Assembly: GCF_000745345.1 (NCBI RefSeq)
Contig: NZ_JQNR01000005.1
Span: 2,294,001-2,358,000, forward strand
Direction: 5' to 3'
Length of the DNA stretch: 64,000 bases
Source: Actinacidiphila yeochonensis CN732
GTDB taxonomy: Bacteria > Actinomycetota > Actinomycetes > Streptomycetales > Streptomycetaceae
Part shown: positions 1 through 8,477 of the stretch, piece by piece
Numbering within the stretch: position 1 is the first letter of the stretch
How the letters are laid out: each line of letters opens with the position of its first letter
The notes under the pieces: generated by a model
Database searches by the model: none
Seen by the model: only the letters and a program-made list of their open reading frames with translations
Told to the model about the DNA's origin: nothing
Program-made: the position numbers and the translations under genes

Positions 1-1
1 C

Positions 2-748
2 GACGCGAACGTGACGAGCGTCGAGGTGGACCCGGTTGTCGCTGCGCGGGCGCGTGCGGCGCTGGACCGGGCGGGCTACCGTCCCGCGCTGGTCGTCGGC
101 GACGGCTTCGCCGGGCACCCGGCCGGGGCGCCGTACGACAGGGTCGTTGCGACCTGCGGCCTGCGCGAGATCCCGTACGCCTGGGTGGCGCAGACCGCGC
201 CCGGCGGGCTGGTGGTGGCGCCTTGGGGGACCCACTTCGACAACGGCGACGCCGTGGTGCGGCTGGAAGTGGCGGACGGACGGGCGGAGGGCCGGTTCAC
301 GCGGCCCGTGGAGTTCATGAAGATGCGCTCGCAGCGGACCGCCGTACGCCACGCCGAACACGTCCCGCCGCAGGGCACGGCCGGTGCCGAGGAGTCCGCC
401 ACCATGCTCAGCGCCGAGGAACTGCTCCCGGCCGCGTTCGTCCTCGGGCTGCGGGTGCCTCACTGCGTCCAGGCGGTGGCGGGCAAGCGCGGCGACACCC
501 GGCCCATCTGGTACTACAGCCGCACCGATCGGTCCTGGGCGGTGGCGGTCCTGCGGGACGGCGGCCGGGAGAACGCGGTGTGGCAGTCCGGGCCGCGCCG
601 CCTGTGGGACGAGACCGAGGCCGCCGTGCGCTGGTGGCGCGCGCGGGGACGCCCGGGCCTGGACCGGTTCGGCCTCAGCGTGGACCCCGCCGGCACCCGC
701 GTGTGGCTGGACCGGCCGGAGGACGAGGTGACGCCGGGCCGGGCCTGA
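2..748 (+). CDS. Protein-L-isoaspartate methyltransferase-like protein (5' end missing)
   Basis: The open frame runs in from the window edge, so the start and the first SAM-binding motif are missing. What remains is the latter half of a class I SAM-dependent methyltransferase of the PCMT type: an acidic loop (VEVDP) that would hold the ribose of SAM, then YDRVVATCGL and GGLVVAPWG, which match the family's post-I and motif II/III strands. About 130 residues follow the catalytic fold (from the KMRSQR stretch), rich in Trp and Arg. Actinobacterial PCMT-like proteins often have such a tail, and some act on ribosomal peptides rather than aged proteins. The true substrate cannot be told from this fragment. 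Confidence 0.75.
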   Translation, partial: DANVTSVEVDPVVAARARAALDRAGYRPALVVGDGFAGHPAGAPYDRVVATCGLREIPYAWVAQTAPGGLVVAPWGTHFDNGDAVVRLEVADGRAEGRFTRPVEFMKMRSQRTAVRHAEHVPPQGTAGAEESATMLSAEELLPAAFVLGLRVPHCVQAVAGKRGDTRPIWYYSRTDRSWAVAVLRDGGRENAVWQSGPRRLWDETEAAVRWWRARGRPGLDRFGLSVDPAGTRVWLDRPEDEVTPGRA

Positions 749-814
749 ACCCGAGCCGGACAGGCTGCCGTTGTGCGGGGGGCAGCGGGCCCGGGAGGCT
801 TGCCCGGGTGGCGT

Positions 815-869
815 GGACCGGGGGCCGGATGCTCCTATGAGCGGACCGGGGGCCGGATTCTCCTATGAG
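815..869. repeat. 27-bp tandem duplication downstream of xseB
   Basis: Positions 815-841 and 843-869 carry the same 27-bp sequence (starting GGACCGGGGGCC and ending CTCCTATGAG) with one mismatch (G to T). It lies just beyond the xseB stop on the convergent side of the upstream methyltransferase gene. It probably arose by slippage; no function is evident. Confidence 0.85.
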
Positions 870-872
870 ACG

Positions 873-1190
873 TCAGGCGTCCTCGGGGGTGTCTCCCGAC
901 GCCTGCCCGGTACGGTGCCCGGCCTCCTCCGCGTCGACGCGGGCCTGCTCGGCCGCGCCCTCGGCGAGCTCCTCCGCCTCCTCCGCGGCCAGCGCCGCGT
1001 CCAGGCGGGCGCGGGCACCCTCCAGCCAGCGGCGGCACACCCGGGCCAGCTCCTCGCCGCGCTCCCACAGGGCGAGCGACTCCTCCAGGGTGGCGCCGCC
1101 CGCCTCCAGGCGGCGCACCACGTCGATCAGCTCGTCGCGCGCCTGCTCGTAGCCGAGGGTCGAGGTCGCCTTGGGCTCCTGGTCTGCCAT
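873..1190 (-). CDS. xseB: Exodeoxyribonuclease VII small subunit
   Basis: 105 residues, slightly longer than most XseB. The core motif is clear: GYEQARDELIDVVRRLE, then GATLEESLALWERGEEL and CRRWLEGARARL, a helical hairpin that binds the long helix of XseA. In exonuclease VII several small subunits wrap one XseA chain to make the single-strand DNA nuclease used in repair. The acidic C-terminal tail (Ala/Glu rich) is low complexity. The ATG at 1190 is the only sensible start. Its usual partner xseA is on the same strand but 1.6 kb upstream, with two plus-strand genes in between, so the pair cannot be co-transcribed in the simple way. Confidence 0.93.
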   Translation of the reverse strand: MADQEPKATSTLGYEQARDELIDVVRRLEAGGATLEESLALWERGEELARVCRRWLEGARARLDAALAAEEAEELAEGAAEQARVDAEEAGHRTGQASGDTPEDA

Positions 1191-1308
1191 GTCCGCAAGC
1201 CTAGGGCGTACCTCTGACGGCGCTGTCCACTAGCGTGCGTCCATTCGCGTGCAAGAGCGTGTCCACGCCAGGGCCGCGACAACTCCGCCCCGAGAGGACG
1301 CCTGTTCC

Positions 1309-2178
1309 GTGAACCGCCCCCGTGCCGCCCGGCCGCGCCGGTACGCCGTCGTCACCGCGCTGCTGTCCCTCGCCGCCCTCACCGGCTGCGGCGGCCACGA
1401 CGCCGACAGCGCCGGCGATGCCGGCCGCGCCTCCAAGGCCGCCGCGGCCGCCATTACTCCGTCCCAGGTGCTGGCCTCTGTGCCCGACCCCGCCTCCATC
1501 ACCGTGCCGGGTGCCGCTCCGGCCACGACCGGCGCCACCCCGAAGGCCACCCAGCCGCCGAGCGGGAAGACCGCCGGGCTGACCGCCCAGCAGATCTGGG
1601 ACCGCGCCAACGCTGCCATGAACGCGACGACCTCCGTCTCGTTCACCATGGACACCGTCGACGACCAGCACGTCCCCCTCCACATCACCGCCACCCTCGC
1701 CACCGACGGCGACTGCACGGCCAAGATGGCCGCCCGCGCCGGCAGCGGACAGGTGATCCAGGTCGGGGCCATCTCTTACGTCAAGGCCGACGTCGGCATG
1801 TGGAAGATCCTCCTCGCCGACCCTGTTTTCGGCGACGACCTTGAGAAGAACGTCGCCGGGGTGTGGTTCGGCGACGAACTCACCCATTTCGCCATACCGG
1901 AGATCTCGATGGCCTGCAGCATCTCCCCGGTCGTGCAGAACGTCGTCCAGGACTTCGGCGGCGCCAAGTCGAAAGGCGCCCCCAAGACGGTTGCAGGGCA
2001 GCTCGTCATACCGGTGACGCAGAAGAGCGACGACGGCAGCACCACGCTCGACGTGGCGGCGGAGGGCCCGGCCAGGGTGGTCCGTTACACCACCTCGGAC
2101 CCGCACCCGACGACCGTGACGTTCACCGGCTACGACAAGCCGCTGCACACGAAGGCCCCGGCGGGCGCGGTCACCTGA
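1309..2178 (+). CDS. Secreted lipoprotein, LppX/LprAFG-like
   Basis: The start is taken as the GTG at 1309, preceded by GAGAGGACG; the open frame extends further upstream but without a ribosome site. The N-terminus is an Arg-rich stretch, a hydrophobic core and a lipobox LTGC, with Cys27 as the predicted lipidated residue. A Pro/Ala/Thr-rich spacer of about 65 residues follows, then a globular domain beginning near LTAQQIWDRANAAM and alternating beta-strand patterns (SVSFTMDTVDD, HITATLATDGDC). This resembles the LppX/LprG lipoprotein fold of actinobacteria, which binds lipids in a beta-sheet cavity at the cell surface. The family call is an inference from pattern, not a firm match. It sits divergent from xseB with a 118-bp shared promoter region. 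Confidence 0.7.
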   Translation: MNRPRAARPRRYAVVTALLSLAALTGCGGHDADSAGDAGRASKAAAAAITPSQVLASVPDPASITVPGAAPATTGATPKATQPPSGKTAGLTAQQIWDRANAAMNATTSVSFTMDTVDDQHVPLHITATLATDGDCTAKMAARAGSGQVIQVGAISYVKADVGMWKILLADPVFGDDLEKNVAGVWFGDELTHFAIPEISMACSISPVVQNVVQDFGGAKSKGAPKTVAGQLVIPVTQKSDDGSTTLDVAAEGPARVVRYTTSDPHPTTVTFTGYDKPLHTKAPAGAVT

Positions 2179-2338
2179 CGGGTACGGGTTCCTGGCGCCC
2201 ACCAGGTCCCCGGAGGGGAGGGGGGAAGTTGCGGCGGGCCTGGCGCCGGAGGACCGTTGGAGGGGAAGGCGCCCGGGGCCGGCCCTGGTGCGCAGGGCGT
2301 GGAACCTCGGGTGCGTTCGCCGAAAGGACGCACGTGTC

Positions 2339-2629
2339 ATGAGGATGCTGCTGACCGCACGACTGGACACCGAGACCGCCAACCGGGCCGTGGCGGACGG
2401 GACCCTGCAGAAGATGATCGAGGGGGTCGTCGAGCACCTGAAGCCGGAGGCGACCTACTTCACCGACTCCGAGGGCGACCGCTGCTGCCTGATGGTCTTC
2501 GACATGAAGGACGCCTCGGAGATCCCCCCGGCCGCCGAACCGCTCTTCGCCTCCGGCGCGAAGATCTCGTTCAAGCCCGTCATGACCGTGGACGACCTGC
2601 GGACGGGGCTGGAGAGCCTGGGAAAGTAG
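2339..2629 (+). CDS. Small conserved protein of unknown function
   Basis: 96 residues from ATG 2339, which has AAAGGAC about ten bases upstream; a longer frame from 2288 lacks a ribosome site. The sequence (RMLLTARLDTETANRAV ... YFTDSEGDRCCLMVFDMKD ... FKPVMTVDDLRTGLESL) reads like a compact alpha-beta protein resembling dimeric ferredoxin-like barrels. Two adjacent cysteines stand out. I do not recognise a named family. It is convergent with xseA; the gap between them holds CGACCAG repeats. Confidence 0.7.
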   Translation: MRMLLTARLDTETANRAVADGTLQKMIEGVVEHLKPEATYFTDSEGDRCCLMVFDMKDASEIPPAAEPLFASGAKISFKPVMTVDDLRTGLESLGK

Positions 2630-2760
2630 CCCCGACCAGCCTCCGACCGACCCCGACCAGCCCCGGCCGGTCGGCCTATTGGTCCCCGACCAGTCCTGAG
2701 CAACCCCTGACGAGCCGACCAGCTGCCGACCGGTCCTCGACCAGTCGCCGAGAGCCCCGC
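2630..2760. repeat. Cluster of CGACCAG heptamers
   Basis: Five copies of CGACCAG and several near copies (CGACCGG, CGAGCCG) lie in about 125 bp between the stop of the small unknown gene and the end of xseA. GGTCGG and CCGACC within the tract could pair into a weak hairpin, so it might serve as a transcription end for the convergent genes. No spacer regularity suggests a CRISPR. Confidence 0.6.
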
Positions 2761-2782
2761 CGCTTCCCTGTGCCGGCGCCGC

Positions 2783-4009
2783 TCAACCTCCTGCCGGGTC
2801 GGACGACTCCACCCGTACCGCGAACCCGCCCTCCGCCACCCGCGCCCGCAGCGGGTCGCCGGGGGAGACCTCCCCCGGATCGCGGACGACGGCGCCGTCC
2901 TCGCGCTGGAGCACCGCGTAGCCGCGCCGCAGCGTCGCGGCGGGGGAGAGGGCGACGACGCGGGCCAGGGTGTGGGTGAGGTCGGCGTCGGCGCGCTCCA
3001 GCAGGTGCCCGACGGTGCGGCGGGCGCGGTCGAGCCGGCCGGCGACCTCCGCCTCCCGCTCCTCCACCATCCGCCGCGGCGCCGCGAGCACCGGGCGGCT
3101 CAGCGCCGCCGCCAGCCCGCGCTCCTCGCGCTCCAGCAGCCCCCGCACCACCCGCAGCGCCCGGTCCTGCACCTGCCGCACCCGGGCAAGCTCCTCGCGG
3201 ACGTCCGGCACGATCCGCTTGGCCGCGTCGGTGGGCGTGGAGGCGCGCAGGTCGGCCACCAGGTCGAGCAGCGGCGTGTCCGGCTCGTGGCCGATGGCCG
3301 ACACCACCGGCGTACGGCACTCCGCGACCGCCCGCACCAGCTGCTCGTCGGAGAACGGCAGCAGGTCCTCCACGCTGCCGCCGCCCCGGGCGAGCACGAT
3401 CACGTCCACCTCGGGGTGCGCGTCCAGCGCCCGCACCGCCTCGACGATCCGGGGCACCGCGTTGGCGCCCTGCACGGGCACGTTGCGGACCTCGAAGCGG
3501 ACCGCGGGCCAGCGCAGCCGGGCGTTCTCCCGTACGTCCCGCTCGGCCGCCGAGGCACGGCCGGTGACCAGGCCGATCAGCCCGGGCAGGAACGGCAGCG
3601 GGCGCTTGCGGGCGGCCTCGAACAGTCCTTCGGCCGCCAGCGCCTTGCGCAGCAGCTCCAGCCGCACCAGCAGCTCGCCCATGCCCACCGGCCGGATCTC
3701 CGCGGCCCGCAGCGAGAGGGTGCCGCGCGGCCCGTACCACTCCGGCCGGGCGTGCACCACGACCCGCGCGCCCTCGCCCACCACGTCGGCGACCTGCTCG
3801 TACACCGCGCGGAAGCAGGTGACGGAGATGGAGACGTTGCGGGAGGGGTCGCGCAGCGTCATGAACACCACCCCGAAGCCGGGACGGCGCGACAGCTCGG
3901 TGATCTGGCCCTCGACCCACACCGCTCCGAGCCGGTCGATCCACCCTCCGATCAGCCGCGAAACCTCTCCGACCGGGATCGGCGCATCCGCCGACGTGCT
4001 CACCGCCAT
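2783..4009 (-). CDS. xseA: Exodeoxyribonuclease VII large subunit
   Basis: 408 residues. The N-terminal OB fold (about residues 10-108; VWVEGQITELSRRPGFGVVFMTL) binds single-stranded DNA. The catalytic domain shows the family signatures ARGGGSVEDLLPFSDE and SAIGHEPDTPLLDLVADLRASTPTDAA. The long Arg/Glu-rich helix after residue 250 is where XseB subunits dock, and a short beta-domain closes the chain (LRRGYAVLQREDG). The enzyme cuts single-stranded DNA from either end into acid-soluble fragments. It is divergent from ispH; the two starts are about 57 bp apart. Confidence 0.95.
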   Translation of the reverse strand: MAVSTSADAPIPVGEVSRLIGGWIDRLGAVWVEGQITELSRRPGFGVVFMTLRDPSRNVSISVTCFRAVYEQVADVVGEGARVVVHARPEWYGPRGTLSLRAAEIRPVGMGELLVRLELLRKALAAEGLFEAARKRPLPFLPGLIGLVTGRASAAERDVRENARLRWPAVRFEVRNVPVQGANAVPRIVEAVRALDAHPEVDVIVLARGGGSVEDLLPFSDEQLVRAVAECRTPVVSAIGHEPDTPLLDLVADLRASTPTDAAKRIVPDVREELARVRQVQDRALRVVRGLLEREERGLAAALSRPVLAAPRRMVEEREAEVAGRLDRARRTVGHLLERADADLTHTLARVVALSPAATLRRGYAVLQREDGAVVRDPGEVSPGDPLRARVAEGGFAVRVESSDPAGG

Positions 4010-4066
4010 GTCCGCACCCTAGTGCGCCCCGCCGACAGCGAGGACCCGCACCGTACGATGGTCGCC

Positions 4067-5050
4067 ATGAGCTCTGACTCCTCCCGCCGTGTCCTGCTCG
4101 CCGCCCCCCGCGGGTACTGCGCGGGCGTGGACCGTGCCGTGATCACCGTAGAGAAGGCGCTGGAGCAGTACGGCGCCCCGGTCTACGTGCGCAAGCAGAT
4201 CGTGCACAACAAGTACGTCGTGCAGACCCTGGAGAAGAAGGGCGCTGTCTTCGTCGACGAGACGGAGGAGGTGCCCGAGGGGTCGATCGTGATCTTCTCC
4301 GCGCACGGCGTGGCACCCGTCGTCCACGACGAGGCGGCCGAGCGGAAGCTCGCCTCCATCGACGCGACGTGCCCCCTGGTCACGAAGGTGCACAAGGAGG
4401 CCGTCCGCTACGCCAACGACGACTTCGACATCCTCCTCATCGGCCACGAGGGCCACGAGGAGGTCATCGGCACGATGGGCGAGGCGCCGGACCGCATGCA
4501 CCTCGTCGACGGCCCGGCCGACGCCGCGAACGTCACCGTGCGTGACGAGTCCAAGGTGGTGTGGCTCTCCCAGACCACGCTCTCGGTGGACGAGACGATG
4601 GAGACGGTCGACGCGCTCAAGGAGCGCTTCCCGCAGCTGGTCTCGCCGCCCAGCGACGACATCTGCTACGCCACCCAGAACCGCCAGGTCGCGGTGAAGC
4701 AGATCGCCGCCGAGGCCGATCTGGTGATCGTCGTCGGCTCCCGCAACTCCTCGAACTCGATCCGGCTGGTGGAGGTCGCCCTCCAGGCCGGCGCCGGCGC
4801 CTCCTACCTCGTCGACTTCGCCGAGGAGTGCGAGGACGGCTGGCTGGAGGGCGTCCGCACCGTCGGCGTCACCTCCGGCGCCTCCGTGCCGGAGATCCTG
4901 GTCGAGGGCGTCGTGGAGTGGCTGGCCGAGCGCGGCTTCGGCGACGTGTCGGTGGTGACGTCCGCGCGGGAGTCGATCCAGTTCTCGCTGCCCAAGGAAC
5001 TGCGCCGGGACCTGCGTGCGGAGCTGGCCGCCGGGGAAGCCAACAACTGA
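4067..5050 (+). CDS. ispH: 4-hydroxy-3-methylbut-2-enyl diphosphate reductase
   Basis: Last enzyme of the MEP isoprenoid pathway: it reduces HMBPP to IPP and DMAPP using a 4Fe-4S cluster. The three cluster cysteines are present at Cys18 (PRGYCAGV), Cys102 (DATCPLV) and Cys200 (DDICYATQNR). Other family marks are SAHGVAP, IGHEGHEEVIGTMGE and GSRNSSNSIRLVEVA. Length (327 residues) is normal. ATG 4067 and an in-frame ATG at 4058 are both possible; the shorter one puts the first cysteine at the usual distance. Cytosolic. Neighbours xseA and ppgK are typical for streptomycetes. Confidence 0.96.
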   Translation: MSSDSSRRVLLAAPRGYCAGVDRAVITVEKALEQYGAPVYVRKQIVHNKYVVQTLEKKGAVFVDETEEVPEGSIVIFSAHGVAPVVHDEAAERKLASIDATCPLVTKVHKEAVRYANDDFDILLIGHEGHEEVIGTMGEAPDRMHLVDGPADAANVTVRDESKVVWLSQTTLSVDETMETVDALKERFPQLVSPPSDDICYATQNRQVAVKQIAAEADLVIVVGSRNSSNSIRLVEVALQAGAGASYLVDFAEECEDGWLEGVRTVGVTSGASVPEILVEGVVEWLAERGFGDVSVVTSARESIQFSLPKELRRDLRAELAAGEANN

Positions 5051-5116
5051 CGTCCGGCGAGCGGGGGACATCCGCCGAACAGGTGGCGAACGCCGTCCGC
5101 CCTTAACGTGGAGGCC

Positions 5117-5854
5117 ATGAACGTGTTCGGTGTGGACATCGGCGGTACGGGCATCAAGGGCGCCCCGGTCGACCTGGAGAAGGGCGACCTGGCGGACGAG
5201 CGGTGCAAGGTTGCTACGCCGCATCCGGCCACCCCCGAGGCCGTCGTCGAGGGGGTGGCCGAGGTGGTCGCCCACTTCGGCTACCAGGGCCCGATCGGGA
5301 TCACCTTCCCGGGCGTGGTGGTGGACGGCGTCACCCGCACCGCCGCGAACGTCGACCGCCACTGGATCGGCACGGACGCCCGCACGCTGCTCGGCGACCG
5401 GCTCGGCCAGCCGGTCGTGGTCCTCAACGACGCGGACGCCGCCGGCGTGGCCGAGATGACCTTCGGCGCCGGCCGAGGCCACGGCGGCACCGTCATCATG
5501 CTCACCCTCGGCACCGGCATCGGCAGCGCCGTCTTCGTCGACGGCACGCTGGTGCCCAACACCGAACTCGGCCATCTCGAACTGCACGGACACGACGCCG
5601 AGAAGCGCGCCTCGGTCAAGGCCCGCGAGGACGAGGAGCTGAGCTGGGAGCACTGGGCGCACCGGCTGAAGAAGTACCTGGCGCACGTGGAGATGCTCTT
5701 CTCGCCGGACCTCTTCGTGATCGGCGGCGGGGTCAGCCGCAAGGCCGACAAGTTCCTGCCGCACATCCACGGCGTCAGCGCGCCGATCGTCCCCGCGGAG
5801 CTGCAGAACAACGCGGGGATCGTGGGCGCGGCGATGGCAGCCGCAAAGCTCTGA
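5117..5854 (+). CDS. ppgK: Polyphosphate glucokinase
   Basis: ROK-family kinase that phosphorylates glucose with inorganic polyphosphate, and with ATP in many actinobacteria. The start is ATG 5117, since GGAGG at 5110-5114 sits right before it; a GTG at 5108 lies too close to any ribosome site. The phosphate-binding loop is DIGGTGIKG at residues 7-15, the sugar site includes LNDADAAGVAEM, and the TLGTGIGSA loop and ELGHLELHG follow. Length (245 residues) is normal. The gene ends tail to tail with the next minus-strand gene, overlapping it by about 80 bp. Confidence 0.93.
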   Translation: MNVFGVDIGGTGIKGAPVDLEKGDLADERCKVATPHPATPEAVVEGVAEVVAHFGYQGPIGITFPGVVVDGVTRTAANVDRHWIGTDARTLLGDRLGQPVVVLNDADAAGVAEMTFGAGRGHGGTVIMLTLGTGIGSAVFVDGTLVPNTELGHLELHGHDAEKRASVKAREDEELSWEHWAHRLKKYLAHVEMLFSPDLFVIGGGVSRKADKFLPHIHGVSAPIVPAELQNNAGIVGAAMAAAKL

Positions 5855-6458
5855 CGACCACGATCACGGCGGCCAGCACCGTACCGGTGTAGAGCCAGCC
5901 GGTCATGAGCGCGAGCCCGGTGAAGACGCCCATCAGCCGTCCGGCGAGCCCGCCGCCCCCGCCGCCCGCGGTGAGCGTGATGGCCAGGGCGAACGCGATG
6001 GGGGCCGCCACCGGCGCGGCCACCAGGTCGTAGGGGCGCACGTAGAACGCGGCGGCGACGCACACGGCGATGAAGGCGACGCCGAAGAACGTGCCGGGGC
6101 CGTCGAAGAGCGCGGAGTCGAGCAGCCCGGCCAGGACCGTCACCACGGTGGTCAGCGCGCCGGTGCCCAGGCCGGTCAGGCGGGCCCGGGGCCTCCGCAG
6201 CGCGAGCAGCACGCGCAGGACGCCCGGGAGCTTCCCGCGGCCGCCGTCCGGGCCGCCGCCGTCCGAGCCGCCCGGCGCGGGCCGGGGCGCTTCGGGAGGT
6301 GCGACGGCAGCCGCGGCACCGGGTTCGCGGACGCGGGCGGCGGCGGACCAGCGCACGACGGCGCCCGTGGCGGCCCGGCCTGTGGGGCCGGGGCGGCGGC
6401 AGAGCCGGGGCGGCCTGGCGCACGGCGCCGCCCGGAGTGCCCGCGCCGGTCGGCGCAC
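5775..6458 (-). CDS. DUF6542-like membrane protein
   Basis: The C-terminal half has four hydrophobic segments (GALTTVVTVLAGLLDSALF, FGVAFIAVCVAAAFYV, LVAAPVAAPIAFALAIT, GLALMTGWLYTGTVLAAVIVV) with a Gly-rich linker, as expected of the DUF6542 proteins found beside ispH and ychF in Streptomyces (family call from memory). The N-terminal 100 residues are a Pro/Arg/Ala-rich tail. The start is uncertain. GTG 6458 is in frame, but a GTG at 6471 in a neighbouring frame opens with MEQHSAPTG, which looks like a more natural N-terminus. A single indel in the low-complexity part would join them. The 3' end overlaps ppgK. Confidence 0.6.
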   Translation of the reverse strand: MRRPARALRAAPCARPPRLCRRPGPTGRAATGAVVRWSAAARVREPGAAAAVAPPEAPRPAPGGSDGGGPDGGRGKLPGVLRVLLALRRPRARLTGLGTGALTTVVTVLAGLLDSALFDGPGTFFGVAFIAVCVAAAFYVRPYDLVAAPVAAPIAFALAITLTAGGGGGGLAGRLMGVFTGLALMTGWLYTGTVLAAVIVVVRALRLPSPRPRSPRCSAAPRGRSAR

Positions 6459-6640
6459 TGTGTTGCTCCACCTACCCAACGTAGGCGGCGCCCGGCGGGC
6501 GCGCAGCCCGGGGACACGCGGATTCGCCCTCCTGGGTGGCGGTTCGAACGGGAGTGTTCGAGCGGGGCGGGGCGCCTGGCGGCGGCCCGTAGACTGGGGG
6601 CGGCCAGCCCGTGCCCGCACCTTCTCCAGGAAGACCTCAC

Positions 6641-7729
<1,089 letters not shown>

Positions 7730-7784
7730 TGCCTGATTCCTTGATCGGCCGAAGTGGCTGGTCAGGGTAGAAAACCCCAGGTCA

Positions 7785-7820
7785 GGGGCCAGATCTTCGG
7801 GTCTGGCCCCTTCTTGTTTT
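7785..7820 (+). terminator. Rho-independent terminator of ychF
   Basis: A perfect 9-bp stem GGGGCCAGA / TCTGGCCCC (7785-7793 and 7802-7810) with an 8-nt loop, followed by TTCTTGTTTT. It lies 55 bp after the ychF stop and ends the core gene block. Confidence 0.9.
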
Positions 7821-7901
7821 CTCCGTCTGGGTCAGGCTGTTTCGGGGAGGTCATCGCATGGTGGGCAGAACGGCGGACACGGACGCAGTCAGTGGGAGTA
7901 C

Positions 7902-8145
7902 GTGACCTATGCCCCTTCGGGCGAGACCTGCCCCGCGTGCATGAAGCCGATCGAGCCTCTGGAACGTTTCCTCCGTGGGGAGTTGGAGCGTTCATCGGGT
8001 GCGCCCGTGGTGGAGCCGTGTACGCCCGATAGTCACGCACTCCGGGAAGGCGTACGTGCACCTGGGCATGGTGCGTGCGGAGGCGGCAGAGCAAATAACA
8101 GAGGCCGTGCGTAAGGCCGTGGTCGCACAGACCTCGGAACGCTGA
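7902..8145 (+). pseudogene. Small CxxC protein gene, apparently frameshifted
   Basis: A GTG at 7902 has GGGAG at good spacing and opens VTYAPSGETCPACMKPIEPLERF, with a zinc-knuckle-like CPAC. That frame degenerates near 8025. From about 8026 the +1 frame reads convincingly to a stop at 8143-8145: VTHSGKAYVHLGMVRAEAA then a helix rich in Ala/Glu/Val and the end SER. Joined by one base shift in the 8020-8030 region, the two halves make a plausible protein of about 80 residues. I read it as a recently broken small gene; a programmed shift is possible but no slippery site is seen. Function unknown. It sits just left of the repeat-bracketed insert. Confidence 0.45.
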
Positions 8146-8167
8146 GGGACGGCGAGCAAGACACCTT

Positions 8168-8368
8168 GGGCAACCGACGGAATTGACTGACCTGCAGGAA
8201 CGTGGCTTCCGTCAGGCGTCGATCCCGCGCAGCTGTGTCCGCGATACCGGGTGATGACCCCTAACGGGAGCCAGCTGCGGTGCGAGCGCAAGCAGAGCCG
8301 AAGAGCCGAGATGCCCGGCCGACCGTCGACTGCGTTTCGTCACCTGGGCAGGCCCATTCCGTCGGTGG
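8168..8368. repeat. 201-bp direct repeat, left copy, with inverted ends
   Basis: Identical to 9449-9649 except for one base (A at 8177, G at 9458). The copy ends in short inverted repeats: ACCGACGGAAT near the left end and ATTCCGTCGGT at the right end, an 11-bp perfect match within a longer imperfect one. It contains no convincing coding frame. The size, inverted ends and absence of a gene fit a miniature inverted-repeat element (MITE) or a solo insertion-sequence end. Confidence 0.85.
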
Positions 8369-8477
8369 CACCCTTCTCCCACGTGGACACGAGACGGCTA
8401 CGACACCTCACCGCGAGCGGGAATCGGATCGCCACGACCGGAGTTGGTGAGGGACGTTAGCCGTTTCAGGAGGGGTC

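Noticed and set aside
8168..8291. Identical minus-strand N-termini of about 40 codons in both 201-bp repeats, suggestive of a transposase start
   Set aside because: The shared part is just the repeat itself; beyond it both frames run into unrelated sequence and no transposase motif is seen.
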